From Cyanosarcina radialis HA8281-LM2 (GTDB taxonomy: Bacteria; Cyanobacteriota; Cyanobacteriia; Cyanobacteriales; CCAP-1448), in NCBI GenBank assembly GCA_019359615.1, contig JAHHHA010000002.1:264499-328498 (forward strand): 64,000 nt of DNA. Reading direction: 5' to 3'. Position 1 is the first letter of the stretch; each line of letters opens with the position of its first letter. Position numbers and translations under genes: made by a program. The notes under the pieces are model-generated. The model was not told the origin of the DNA, searched no databases, and was given only the letters and a program-made list of their open reading frames with translations. Positions 25,320 to 34,567 of this stretch are shown here, piece by piece.

Positions 25320-26104
25320 GAAGTAGAGGGGGAGGGGGAGGGGGAGATGGGGAGATGGGGAGATGGGGAGCGCGATTAACGATCTGTGGCTCTTTTTGTA
25401 TTAAGAGCGATCGCTATTTATGTCTGACTACTTATCTTTAATTGGATCGCCCACTTCAAATAAATACACCACAAATTATCAATCGAAGTACGTCGATGAA
25501 CTTTTTGTCTGCGACTCGATCGAGGAAATTGTTTGCGAATTTATCGTGGCTTTTTGGAAAGCTCTACGAATCGGATTGGTTTGGGGATCGCGCTTAACAT
25601 CTGTTTTAACTCTTGAGGGTAGCACTAAATTAGCAAAAAACAAAATCGACCAAAAAACTAGTTTAGATGCTCATTAGTTTGCTAATTAACTTCCAGCTAT
25701 ATTAATAACATAAAAGCTTTCTCTACTTATCGATCGAGCTTCTAGTTGGCGCTCTACTTAGTTGCCCAAAATTAAAGTAAATTGTGGAAACTAGGGAACA
25801 GAAAATAGGTGCGTTCGTCTTTGGTAGTGGAGCTATACCGTAGCGACCTGGTTTGGCAAAGGAGCAAACAATGCTTCCTATAAATCTCTCCCACTGCCTC
25901 CTCAGCTTCCTCTGCCTCCTCTGCTCCCCCTGCTTGCCATCTGTAGCAACATCAACGGAAAACCGTATGATGGCTGGTACTCCTGGCTAGAAAAAATAGC
26001 TAGCGATCGCCTATACTGCTCAGATAAATTATCATAACCAGTTAAACTAGGGTCATTTAGTTAAAGAAAGTTAGATCGAACCCGAGCGTGAGGTTGAACG
26101 GCTG
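25320..26104. other. Spacer between divergent radical-SAM paralogues
   Basis: It contains a GGGGAGAT tandem stretch at about 25325-25370, a relic of a radical-SAM gene (25519-25571, listed separately) and a pyrimidine-rich CCTCCTCTGC-type simple repeat (about 25897-25938). The plus-strand frame 25420-25677 spans the relic, but its other parts match nothing I know. The promoter of the gene at 26105 must lie near its end. Confidence 0.5.
25519..25571 (+). pseudogene. Short relic of a third DUF4070 radical-SAM gene
   Basis: The peptide SIEEIVCEFIVAFWKAL matches PLEEITREFIDAFWTLY of the gene at 26105 (its segment near 27276-27325) and [16 protein letters not shown] of the gene at 23751. The DNA also aligns, with the shared runs GCGAATTTATCG and GCTTTTTGGA in register. 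The similarity ends on both sides, so this is a fragment left from a duplicate copy. Confidence 0.6.
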
Positions 26105-27703
26105 ATGAAAGTTTTACTGTTATATCCCCTGTTTCCCAAAAGTTTTTGGTCGTTTGAGAAAACTATAGCTTTGCTAGGGCGGAAAGCCATGCTGCCCCCT
26201 CTGGGTTTAATCACGGTGGCGGCTATTTTGCCTCAAACGTGGGAGTTTAAGCTAGTCGATCGCAACGTCCGTCAAGTCACCGAGGCTGAATGGGCGTGGG
26301 CTGATTTGGTGATTCTCTCTGGGATGATCGTCCAAAAAGAAGATATGTTAGCCCAGGTTCAAGAGGCCAAACGACGCGGCAAGCCAGTGGCCGTAGGAGG
26401 TCCGTATCCCACGGCTTTCTCCCAAGAAATGCAGTCGATGGGTGTAGACTTTCTGATTTTGGACGAAGGGGAAATTACCCTGCCGATGTTTGTCGAAGCG
26501 ATCGAAAGGGGCGATCGATCGGGCACTTTCCGTTCTAATGGCGAAAAGCCTGACGTGACTTCTACCCCGATTCCCCGCTTCGATTTATTGGAATTAGACG
26601 CTTATTCGGAGATGTCGGTGCAATTCTCTCGCGGTTGCCCCTTCCAGTGCGAATTCTGCGATATTATCGTGCTCTACGGTCGGAAACCTCGCACCAAAGA
26701 CCCGACTCAACTGCTGGCCGAACTCCAACGCCTCTACGATTTAGGTTGGCGGCGCAGCATTTTTATGGTGGATGACAACTTTATCGGCAATAAGCGCAAC
26801 GTCAAGTTATTGCTCAAAGAGTTGAAACCCTGGATGGAAGAGCGCGGTTATCCCTTCTCTTTCGACACTGAAGCTTCAGTGGATTTGGCTAAAGATGAAG
26901 AACTGATGCAGATGATGGTAGAGTGCGGTTTCGGCGCGGTCTTTTTAGGGATTGAAACTCCAGATGAAGATAGTTTAGCCCTGACCAAGAAGTTTCAAAA
27001 TACTCGCGACTCGTTAAGCGATGCAGTAGAAGCCATTACCCGTTCTGGATTGCGGATCATGGCGGGCACAATTGTTGGCTTCGATGGCGAAAAACCGGGC
27101 GCGGGGCAAAGAATCGTCCAATTTGTGGAAAAAACGTCGATTCCTACGGCAATTGTCAGTATGTTGCAAGCCCTACCGGATACAGCTTTATGGCACCGAC
27201 TGGAGAAAGAAGGCAGGTTGTTAAACGAATCGGGTAACATCAACCAGACGACGCTGATGAACTTCGAGCCTACCCGCCCGTTAGAAGAGATTACCCGCGA
27301 ATTTATCGATGCTTTTTGGACGTTGTACGAACCGAAAAATTTCTTAGGTCGTACCTACCGCCACTATCGGATCTTAGGCGAAGCCAAGATTCATAAAACT
27401 CCCAGAAAGAAAACCGCTAAGCAGCCAGTATCTTGGAAGGCTATTGAGGCGCTGCTGATAATTTGTTGGCGGCAAGGGGTGGTGCGCGACACCCGCTGGC
27501 AATTCTGGCAATACCTGTGGGAAATGTACCGTCACAATCGCCGAGGAATTCCCAGCTATTTAGGCGTTTGCGCTCAGATCGAGCATTTCCTAGAGTATCG
27601 TCAGATCGTTAAAGAGCGGATTGAAACTCAATTGGCTGACTACTTAGCAAGTAAAGCTACAGAACCACCTGCAACCAAGAAAGAGGAAGCGGTAGCAGTT
27701 TAA
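26105..27703 (+). CDS. B12-binding domain radical SAM protein (DUF4070), paralogue B
   Basis: A 532-residue paralogue of the protein at 23751, with the same architecture and Fe4S4 cysteines (Cys178, Cys182, Cys185 in RGCPFQCEFCD). The first 100 residues differ at few positions. The C-terminus (about 415-525) diverges more and is lysine-rich near 425-435. The ATG follows GAACGGCTG. It is transcribed away from paralogue A, so the pair arose by inverted duplication. It ends at two hairpins (27731-27789). Substrate unknown. Confidence 0.88.
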   Translation: MKVLLLYPLFPKSFWSFEKTIALLGRKAMLPPLGLITVAAILPQTWEFKLVDRNVRQVTEAEWAWADLVILSGMIVQKEDMLAQVQEAKRRGKPVAVGGPYPTAFSQEMQSMGVDFLILDEGEITLPMFVEAIERGDRSGTFRSNGEKPDVTSTPIPRFDLLELDAYSEMSVQFSRGCPFQCEFCDIIVLYGRKPRTKDPTQLLAELQRLYDLGWRRSIFMVDDNFIGNKRNVKLLLKELKPWMEERGYPFSFDTEASVDLAKDEELMQMMVECGFGAVFLGIETPDEDSLALTKKFQNTRDSLSDAVEAITRSGLRIMAGTIVGFDGEKPGAGQRIVQFVEKTSIPTAIVSMLQALPDTALWHRLEKEGRLLNESGNINQTTLMNFEPTRPLEEITREFIDAFWTLYEPKNFLGRTYRHYRILGEAKIHKTPRKKTAKQPVSWKAIEALLIICWRQGVVRDTRWQFWQYLWEMYRHNRRGIPSYLGVCAQIEHFLEYRQIVKERIETQLADYLASKATEPPATKKEEAVAV

Positions 27704-27730
27704 TTCCTAATTGAGGGAACTACTTTCTTG

Positions 27731-27789
27731 TGGGATAGCCCTCTGGGCTGTCCCGTAAGCAAAACCCAACATTCCTGGGGTGTTGGGTT
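27731..27789. terminator. Two hairpins between convergent genes
   Basis: The first hairpin pairs GGGATAGCCC (27731-27740) with GGGCTGTCCC (27744-27753), one wobble. The second pairs AAACCCAAC (27761-27769) perfectly with GTTGGGTTT (27781-27789). They lie between the radical-SAM gene (plus) and ubiD (minus) and may end both transcripts, though long U tracts are missing. Both are also members of interspersed repeat families (compare about 53060 and 34516). Confidence 0.5.
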
Positions 27790-27816
27790 TCGCTATCGCT
27801 CAACCCAACCTACAAT

Positions 27817-29325
27817 CTACTTAACGTCGTAGCCAAACAAATTGGGATCGACTTCTCCTAATTGCAAGTCTGATAAACCGTATTCTGCCCACCGCCGCTC
27901 TACCATAGCGGCTACATCTGGATCTGATTCTAAGGGTGCGCCCCATTCGTGTTCGGTTTCTGGGGGAATTTTAGTAGTTGCATCAATCCCCATGCGACCC
28001 CCTAAACCAATTTTTTCGCTGGCAAAGTCTAAGCTATCAAACGGGGTATTGGGCAGGATAAATACATCTCTTACAGGATCGACTTTAGAACTAATTGCCC
28101 ACACCACTTGACGCGGATCGCGAACGTTAATATCTTTGTCTACTACGATGACAAATTTGGTGTAGGTAAATTGAGGTAAGGCACTCCAAAAAGCTAAAGC
28201 GGCCCGTCGCGCTTGCCCTGGATATGCCTTATCGATCGAAATAATTGCGGCTTTATAACTGAGGGCTTCCATCGGCAAGAAAAAATCTGCAATTTCCGAT
28301 ACTTGTTGCCGTAAAATTGGGGTGTAAATTCGGTTGAGAGCGATCGCCATCATCGCTTCTTCTTTAGGCGGCCGACCGCTGAACGTGGTTAAATAAATCG
28401 GGTCTTTTCTGTGGGTCAAACAGTGGAAGCGAATTAAGGGCGAATCTTCCACGCCGCCGTAGTAACCCATATGATCGCCAAACGGGCCGTCTGGCAGCAC
28501 TTCTCCTGGGGTAATCGTGCCCTCTAAGACGAATTCTGAGTCGGCTGGGACTTCTAAATCTAAAGTCTTGCACTTCGCCAGTTGCACCCCAGAACCGCCG
28601 TAGAGTCCAGCAAACAGCCATTCGGATAAGTCTACGGGAATGGGGGTAGCCGCTGCCATGATAATTAAAGGATCGACACCGAGAGCGATCGCGATTTCTA
28701 ATTTTTGCCCTCGTTCGGCAGCCTTCCGCAAATGTCTGGCCCCACCCCGCACCGACAACCAATGTACCGTCATCGTCGTCGGCGATTGCAGTTGTAGGCG
28801 GTACACTCCCACGTTAGGAGTTCCGGTTTCGCAATCTTTAGTAATTACCAACCCCAGCGTAATAATCTTGCCAGCATCGCCTGTATAGGGGCGAATTAAG
28901 GGCAATTGGTTTAAATCTAGTTCTGGTTCTTCGATGACAACTTGCTGGCAAGCAGGGAAAAAGCCTCTGCCTGGTTTGGCTTTGAGGACATCAAACAATA
29001 CCTTGCCAAATTCCACCGCCTGAGAAATCTTTTTTGGCGGCTTCGGCTGTTGCAGCATGGCCAGCTTCTTACCCAATGCTTCTAAGTCTTGGGGTTGCTG
29101 CATATTCATCGCCCAACAAATCCTCTCCACCGTCCCCATGAGGTTGATAGCGATGGAATAGGGCGAACCTTTGACTCGATCGAATAGCAGGGCTGGACCG
29201 CCTTGTTGTAGCATTCTGTTGGCAATCTCAGCTATTTCCAAATCTGGATCGACCAGGGCACTAACTCGCCGCAATTGCCCCTTATCTTCTAGCAGTTTCA
29301 AAAATCCCCGTAAATCTCTGGCCAT
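27817..29325 (-). CDS. ubiD: UbiD family (prenylated-flavin) decarboxylase
   Basis: A 502-residue member of the UbiD family, which uses prenylated FMN to decarboxylate 4-hydroxy-3-polyprenylbenzoate-type acids. In cyanobacteria it is assigned to plastoquinone synthesis. Signatures are the N-terminal DLRGFLKLLEDKGQLRRV, NVGVYRLQLQSPTTMTVHWLSVRGG, EWLFAGLYGGSGVQLAKCKTLDLEVPADSEFVLEGTITP by order of motifs, the E(x)nE-type catalytic region GPFGDHMGYYG, and FILPNTPFDSLDFAS. The length is normal. The prenyltransferase partner UbiX is not in the window. Confidence 0.92.
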   Translation of the reverse strand: MARDLRGFLKLLEDKGQLRRVSALVDPDLEIAEIANRMLQQGGPALLFDRVKGSPYSIAINLMGTVERICWAMNMQQPQDLEALGKKLAMLQQPKPPKKISQAVEFGKVLFDVLKAKPGRGFFPACQQVVIEEPELDLNQLPLIRPYTGDAGKIITLGLVITKDCETGTPNVGVYRLQLQSPTTMTVHWLSVRGGARHLRKAAERGQKLEIAIALGVDPLIIMAAATPIPVDLSEWLFAGLYGGSGVQLAKCKTLDLEVPADSEFVLEGTITPGEVLPDGPFGDHMGYYGGVEDSPLIRFHCLTHRKDPIYLTTFSGRPPKEEAMMAIALNRIYTPILRQQVSEIADFFLPMEALSYKAAIISIDKAYPGQARRAALAFWSALPQFTYTKFVIVVDKDINVRDPRQVVWAISSKVDPVRDVFILPNTPFDSLDFASEKIGLGGRMGIDATTKIPPETEHEWGAPLESDPDVAAMVERRWAEYGLSDLQLGEVDPNLFGYDVK

Positions 29326-29484
29326 GATTAATAGTCGATTCAGTTCTGTCTTCCATTATTATGTGCTTAGTCTACCTAGTCTGGATCGGGGGGCAGGCTG
29401 GAAGCCTACCCCACAAGAATTACCCCATTAGGTTTTTAATTTCCCTCATGCCTCATGCCCTCTGCCTTAGAGATTTTCTGATTG
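29326..29484. repeat. Spacer with GCAGGC/GCCTACC repeat
   Basis: At about 29390-29424 the sequence GGGCAGGCTGGAAGCCTACC followed by CCACAAGAAT is a copy of a short hairpin repeat also seen at 43092-43122, 53091-53124 and, partially, 40277-40297. A CCTCATGCC doublet (about 29446-29460) precedes the next gene. Confidence 0.5.
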
Positions 29485-30894
29485 ATGATGAATAATTCTG
29501 CTGCGATCGACTCAATTAGCGAGTATGTTTATCAAACTATTCTGACAACTTATCAGCAGCATCCCGATTGGTTGCGGGAGAAGTTGAGAAAATATCCGTG
29601 GGGCACTGCCGATCTACAAGTAAAATTTACCTCTAGGTTGACAGCAGAATTGAGCCAGTTTGCCGAGCGAGAGATTTGGCGACAAAAAGTATTGCAAGTT
29701 TTACAAAATTCCTTACTGCCTAGTTTTTTTATCAGTTCGGATTTTGGCGATTTAATGGCACAAATTCAGCTTTTAACTCGACGAGAGAGCGAAATAGTAG
29801 CCGAGAAATCCGATCGCAGTTTAAATGTTTCCAAAGAGAGTGCGATCGCGATTCTACTTTTAGATGTGGAAAACTTGTACCTCAACGCGGAAGTCGAAAA
29901 ATTTCTTGTTAGTGTTTGTCGTCATCCTTTGCAGATTAAAATTGCTTTTGGCAATTGGCGAAACTTAGGTAAAAAAGATTTAGATTTACACGGCCGCAGT
30001 TATGAGTTAATCCACGTTCCGATTGGCAAAGATAGTGCCGATGTCAAAATGGCAACAGTCGGCTCGTCTATTTTTATCCATTACCCTACAGCTAAAGAAG
30101 TTTTAGTTTGCTCGTCAGATTCGGTACTAACTCATCTTTGCAACACGCTTCAAACTCACGGCTTAACTGTTTACTCAGTGCGCCGACAAGCAGATAATAT
30201 TATTGTTTCTAATAATCGCACGGGTGAAACTCAAACTCATATTTGTAAGGTTGCTCCAGAAGTACCATCCCTAAAAGAGTTTATCGGTCAACTCAAAGAT
30301 ACAATTCGATTAGAACAAGCGCGATCGGGGAGTATCTGGATTCCTTTAGCTAAAATACCTGAATTTTTCAATACCAAGTACGAAGTCACCATTAATCAAC
30401 TACTATCAATTCACTGCCCTGACAAGCAATTAATCGATCTTATTAGGGAACATTCAACGGATTTTGCCAGCCATCAACTTCCCAATAATCCCGAAACATA
30501 TATTACTGTATTTCAAACAAATCGTTCTCGATCGACAGCAAATAATTCCTCTAACCAACCCACGCAAGGCAAAGCTAAAGAAGCAACTTTATCGCCGATC
30601 GACCCGAATGAAAAGATACCACAAGGAGTCGATTTAGCTGCGATCGACTCACCAGAAAAGTTACAAGCAGTATTAATCGCAATTGTAAAATATTTAACTG
30701 CTAAGTCTCCTGGCAGTTATATTAATATCAGCAATGTCGGAACTGAGTTTACCAAACAATACAAACAACCAATTACTAAAGTTACGAGCAATCTTGGTTT
30801 GGGAAAGAGGTTGCCAAAGGTTTTTGAATCTTATCAAGATTGCAAAATCAAAAAAGTAGGAGATGTTTATGAAGTAGCGATCGCCGATATGTAA
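29485..30894 (+). CDS. NYN domain nuclease-like protein with LOTUS/OST-HTH-like domains
   Basis: About 469 residues. The middle is a NYN (PIN-like) RNase domain: ILLLDVENLYLN with Asp and Asn at about 127 and 130, IGKDSADVKMA (about 180-190) and VLVCSSDSVLTHLC (Asp about 212), the acidic set expected for metal-dependent RNA cleavage. After it come two winged-helix-like segments: SIWIPLAKIPEFFNTKYE...NPETYITVF and LQAVLIAIVKYLTAKSPGSYINISNVGTEF...VGDVYEVAI by motif order, resembling OST-HTH/LOTUS RNA-binding domains. This architecture recalls eukaryotic MARF1. Start: ATG 29485, the second of a TTG-ATG-ATG run. Function unknown. Confidence 0.75.
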   Translation: MMNNSAAIDSISEYVYQTILTTYQQHPDWLREKLRKYPWGTADLQVKFTSRLTAELSQFAEREIWRQKVLQVLQNSLLPSFFISSDFGDLMAQIQLLTRRESEIVAEKSDRSLNVSKESAIAILLLDVENLYLNAEVEKFLVSVCRHPLQIKIAFGNWRNLGKKDLDLHGRSYELIHVPIGKDSADVKMATVGSSIFIHYPTAKEVLVCSSDSVLTHLCNTLQTHGLTVYSVRRQADNIIVSNNRTGETQTHICKVAPEVPSLKEFIGQLKDTIRLEQARSGSIWIPLAKIPEFFNTKYEVTINQLLSIHCPDKQLIDLIREHSTDFASHQLPNNPETYITVFQTNRSRSTANNSSNQPTQGKAKEATLSPIDPNEKIPQGVDLAAIDSPEKLQAVLIAIVKYLTAKSPGSYINISNVGTEFTKQYKQPITKVTSNLGLGKRLPKVFESYQDCKIKKVGDVYEVAIADM

Positions 30895-31125
30895 TGCGAT
30901 CGCCGATATGTCCGCACCACCACTAGTTGGCAAGATGATGACGACATCGATCGCCCATCAAAATTATCTGTGTTTATCTGTGTTTATCTGCGGTCAAAAA
31001 AGCATTTTAGAGCCGAATTTTTGGTATAACTGTCGATCGGCAGTGGTTTACTAATTTTTCCAGATAAAATATAAATATATTCTTCGCGATCGCGAGTGCT
31101 TGTCCCTCGCCAGAGGTAGATTTTG

Positions 31126-32592
31126 ATGGAAGAACGGGGAAAAACGATTAGAGTTGGCTGGTACAGTTCGATCGCCTTGCCCAAACTAGAAAACTTTCCC
31201 TATAACTTCGAGTGGTTATCGGTCGATGCCCCTGTCGATCTGGAGAGGGCATTTGACGCGATCGTCCTGGATGCTGAAAAATTCAACAGCTTAGAAGATC
31301 TAAAGTCTACGTATACCAGCCTCAGCCTGCCGACAGCGATCTTGGCGAATACCGTTGAGGAAGAGACGATAATTTTGGGCTGGCTAGATCCAAGAGATGA
31401 GATTTGCCAAAAATCGTTACTTTACCAACAGTTATGGTTGCGAGTGCGCCGCAGTTGGCAACACCGTCAGCCGCAGGAATCGGCCAACTTAGATCCGCTC
31501 ACGCAAGTAGCAAATCGTCGGGCGCTGATAAAGTATGCGATCGGGCTGCTATCGGCCAATGAAGCCCAAGAGCCTATTTGCCTGATATTTTTGGACATCG
31601 ATCGCTTCAAGGTCGTCAACGATAATTTGGGTCATACCGCAGGGGATTTGCTGTTGCGGGAAATCGGGCAGTTGTTGCGACAATACGCACTAGGAGCGGG
31701 AATCGTGGCGCGACACGGTGGCGATGAGTTCGCCATTTTCGTGCGGGGCAATCTCGATCGAGGCAGAGCCTTTGCTGACTTTCTCAGAACCGAAATCGCC
31801 GCTCGCGAATTTAAGATTGGGGAAAATGCCATCTGGATCTCTGCCTCTTTTGGCGTAGCTTCTGCTACCGGACATTCGAGTTTTGAAACCCTATTTCAAG
31901 AGGTCGATGAGTGTCTTTACGCCGCTAAAGAGCAAGGGCGCAACCGAGTAGTGACGGCTGAAGAATTTGAAGCCATCGCCGATGCTACCGGACAGGACAA
32001 ACTGATTACCGATTTTGAAAATCGGATTCGAGTTATCGCCCAACGAATGAGCAGCGAATTGGTGTTGAAGGCTCGCCGACTAGCAAAACAGTATCGCACC
32101 GAAGCCGATCGCGACGGCTTGACAGGAGTATTCAATCGCCGCCATCTCGATCGCTTATTAGCCAGAGAGATGGACAAGTCCCGCAAGTACGATCGAGAAC
32201 TCACCGTGATGTTACTAGATCTCGATCGCTTCGGCGATGTCAACAGAACCTATGGTTTCCCTACAGGCGATCGTGCCCTCAAATCTGCTGCCGATGTCCT
32301 TGGGCGCAGCATCAGAGCCGGAGACTGGGTAGCCCGCTACGGGGGCGAGGAGTTCTGCGTCGTCATGCTCGATACCGAACTGCAAACTGGATGCCAAGTA
32401 GCCGAGAGAATTCGCCAAGCCATGAGCAGCGAAACTGTCACCGCTTACGACGGGCGACAATTTCAAGTCACCGCTAGCATCGGAGTTGTCCAATTCACGA
32501 TCGACGATGCCGATGCCGTGGCGCTCTTTCAACGGGTTAGCGATAAAGTCAGGCAGGCCAAGAAAGAAGGACGCGATCGGATTCGGTTTTGA
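31126..32592 (+). CDS. Tandem GGDEF diguanylate cyclase with N-terminal degenerate receiver-like domain
   Basis: A 488-residue cytoplasmic protein. The first 95 residues look like a receiver fold without the phosphoacceptor pattern. Two GGDEF domains follow: the first with GGDEF (about 199-203), the second with GGEEF (about 407-411). Both signature loops are intact, so both could make cyclic di-GMP. The second has an RxxD inhibitory site (RAGD) five residues before GGEEF; the first lacks it. They are joined by a helical linker (about 285-330). Directly after the stop come a GGGGAGAT array and a CTGACTTCT array. Confidence 0.9.
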   Translation: MEERGKTIRVGWYSSIALPKLENFPYNFEWLSVDAPVDLERAFDAIVLDAEKFNSLEDLKSTYTSLSLPTAILANTVEEETIILGWLDPRDEICQKSLLYQQLWLRVRRSWQHRQPQESANLDPLTQVANRRALIKYAIGLLSANEAQEPICLIFLDIDRFKVVNDNLGHTAGDLLLREIGQLLRQYALGAGIVARHGGDEFAIFVRGNLDRGRAFADFLRTEIAAREFKIGENAIWISASFGVASATGHSSFETLFQEVDECLYAAKEQGRNRVVTAEEFEAIADATGQDKLITDFENRIRVIAQRMSSELVLKARRLAKQYRTEADRDGLTGVFNRRHLDRLLAREMDKSRKYDRELTVMLLDLDRFGDVNRTYGFPTGDRALKSAADVLGRSIRAGDWVARYGGEEFCVVMLDTELQTGCQVAERIRQAMSSETVTAYDGRQFQVTASIGVVQFTIDDADAVALFQRVSDKVRQAKKEGRDRIRF

Positions 32593-32595
32593 GGG

Positions 32596-32705
32596 AAGGG
32601 AGATGGGGGGATGGGGAGATGGGGAGATGGGGAGATGGGGGGATGGGGAGATGGGGAGATGGGGAGATGGAGGGATGGGGAGATGGGGAGATGGGGAGAT
32701 GGGGA
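32596..32705. repeat. GGGGAGAT octamer tandem array
   Basis: About 13 copies of GGGGAGAT or close variants (some GGGGGGAT, GGAGGGAT) in about 105 bp. The evenly spaced G4 runs could form G-quadruplexes on the plus strand. Shorter stretches occur at about 25325-25370 and 57770-57790. Confidence 0.85.
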
Positions 32706-32708
32706 GAA

Positions 32709-32790
32709 AACTGACTTCTGACTTCTGACTCCTGACTTCTGACTTCTGACTTCTGACTTCTGACTCCTGAACTTCTCACTTCTTAAACTT
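32709..32790. repeat. CTGACTTCT-type tandem array
   Basis: About eight to nine imperfect units of CTGACTTCT or CTGACTCCT. The related unit CTGAACTTCT recurs in short runs at about 2327-2356, 41391-41415, 43264-43325 and 61728-61755. The remaining spacer to 33209 holds a CTGCGTTTATCAG-type repeat (about 33058-33098) and an unconvincing minus-strand frame (32802-33056). Confidence 0.75.
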
Positions 32791-33209
32791 CTGCGATCGA
32801 TTTATTTTTTAGTTTGAGCAAAATCTACTTTTAGGTAGAGTAGCAACTCGATCGCACGCTGTAGATTGATACCAAACTGATTGAGGTTGTAGGGGAAATG
32901 TCGTACCTGCCAGCGATTTTTAGGAGATAATCCCACCCAAATGGTGGACTTTGAAGATAACTCCCTGCTGGTCGATCGTTCTCCACAGCTTGTAGAGATT
33001 CCCCGATGGCAGAGAGAACAAGCCTTTGGCATCGGTCGATAACGCATCAAAAACATCTGCGTTTATCAGCGTTTATCAGCTGTTTATCTGCGTTAAACAT
33101 CCAAAATTTGGATTTTCGCCACCAGTCTGATAAAGCCCATGGGATAAGCTTCCCAGCCGATCTGTCAGGTAACGATACCCACCCTTAACTAAAGCGAGAA
33201 TTTTGTTTT

Positions 33210-33737
33210 ATGGAACCACAGCAACTCAGTCAAGAACTACGTCAAGGAAAAAGCCCAAATATGACCCGTCGGCGAGCGATCGTCGGGCTATCTTTGCTAG
33301 GGGCTTCGATGGGAGAAATAGTTACCCTCTATCAAACGGGAATCGTCTCTCATTTGCCCGATCCCCCAGGACAGGAACTTTTCAATGCCGACAAAGTTGA
33401 TGCCTCTGACTATGCTTACAGCCGATTCAAATCGCCCGACGGGCCGATAATGATAGTTAATTACGCCCTAACGGCCTGGCTGGCTGCTGCTGGCGGCCTC
33501 GATCGCGCCCGACGCAATCCGCTTTTGCCAATTGCAATGGGTGTCAAAGTGGCGATCGATTCTTTCATTAGCTTGAAGCTTGCTCGCGAGGAGTGGAACG
33601 ATAACAAAGCACTTTGCGAATATTGCCAAGTGGCAACGGTGTGTTCTCTGGCATCGTTAGTCTTAGCAGCACCGGAAATCGTCCTAGCTAGTCGCGTTCT
33701 GTTAGGACAGGGCGACGAGAAAGCTACTGAAGTATGA
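33210..33737 (+). CDS. Vitamin K epoxide reductase family-like membrane protein
   Basis: A 175-residue protein with about four hydrophobic segments (from IVGLSLLGASMGEIVTLY to CSLASLVLAAPEIVLASRVLL). The motif LCEYCQVATVC near residue 137 matches the CxxC redox site preceding a membrane helix in VKOR-family proteins. VKOR enzymes reoxidise disulfide-forming partners using quinones. The outer loop cysteines of full VKOR are not evident, so this may be a divergent member. Its stop overlaps the ATG of the glycosyltransferase by four bases, so the two are coupled. The start could instead be the internal ATG at MTRRRAIV (codon 18). Confidence 0.65.
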   Translation: MEPQQLSQELRQGKSPNMTRRRAIVGLSLLGASMGEIVTLYQTGIVSHLPDPPGQELFNADKVDASDYAYSRFKSPDGPIMIVNYALTAWLAAAGGLDRARRNPLLPIAMGVKVAIDSFISLKLAREEWNDNKALCEYCQVATVCSLASLVLAAPEIVLASRVLLGQGDEKATEV

Positions 33738-34516
33738 GCGATCGATTCAGAAATTCTGCCAGCCCTCGCGTTTCGATCGTCATTCCGGCTTTAAATGAGG
33801 CAGCTTGTTTGGGGCGCACGTTGCGACAACTGACTTTGTTAGATCCGCCTGCCAAAGAAGTTTTAGTAGTAGATGGCGGTAGTGAAGATGAGACGGTAGC
33901 AACTGCGAAGCGCCACTCAGAGTTATTCTCTTCCTTAACAGGGGTGCAAGTTATCTCGTCTCCAAAGCGCGGACGCTCCGTACAGATGAATTACGGATCA
34001 TCCTTGGCAACTGGAGAAATTCTTTGCTTTCTCCATGCCGATACTTGGATACCTGATGACTTGGTAGCTGTAATTGAGTCTACTTTGGCAGATGGCACAG
34101 TTGCCTGTGGGGGCTTTATTTCGGTGATGACAGGCCCTCAAAGAACTCATTGGGGCTTGTCGTTAGTTAATTACCTCAAAACCTACTGCTTCCCCTTACT
34201 ATTGAAACCTCACTTGTTTTTTCGGGGCTGGCGACTCCTAGTAGGGGACCAGGTGATGTTCTGCCGTCGGAGCGACTTTTGGGACTGTGGGGGATTTAAC
34301 GATCGACTGCCAATTATGGAAGATGGCGATTTGTCCCTCAGACTGTTGCCCAAAGGACGAATTCGGTTGGTAAACCGGATCGTGCAAACTTCAGATCGGC
34401 GGGCGAGTCGTTGGGGTGCAGTCAAAGCGATCGCTATTTATGCTTACATCGGCATTTCCTGGGCAATAGGCGTAGATGCCAATTTTTTAAAGCGATTTTA
34501 TCGAGATGTCCGTTAG
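33734..34516 (+). CDS. Family 2 glycosyltransferase (TIGR04283-like)
   Basis: A 260-residue GT-A glycosyltransferase. The N-terminal VSIVIPALNEAACLGRTLRQL, then VLVVDGGSEDET, the metal-binding HADTW (DxD-like) and the late MEDGDLSLRLLPKGR fit the family named after arsenosugar biosynthesis (TIGR04283). The C-terminal segment AIAIYAYIGISWAIGV is a possible membrane-associated helix. The acceptor is unknown; no arsenic genes are nearby, so I do not assign the arsenosugar role. It overlaps the VKOR-like gene by ATGA. A GGTTGGGT repeat follows at 34516-34560. Confidence 0.8.
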   Translation: MSDRFRNSASPRVSIVIPALNEAACLGRTLRQLTLLDPPAKEVLVVDGGSEDETVATAKRHSELFSSLTGVQVISSPKRGRSVQMNYGSSLATGEILCFLHADTWIPDDLVAVIESTLADGTVACGGFISVMTGPQRTHWGLSLVNYLKTYCFPLLLKPHLFFRGWRLLVGDQVMFCRRSDFWDCGGFNDRLPIMEDGDLSLRLLPKGRIRLVNRIVQTSDRRASRWGAVKAIAIYAYIGISWAIGVDANFLKRFYRDVR

Positions 34517-34567
34517 CCGTAGGTTGGGTATAGCTCTGCGAAACCCAACGAACCCAACCGTAACGCC

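Noticed and set aside
32596..32790. Possible CRISPR array
   Set aside because: The units are direct simple-sequence repeats without unique spacers; no cas genes are present.
32802..33056. 84-residue minus-strand frame after the GGDEF gene
   Set aside because: No domain, and the beginning lies in repeat sequence; it may be a gene remnant but cannot be supported.
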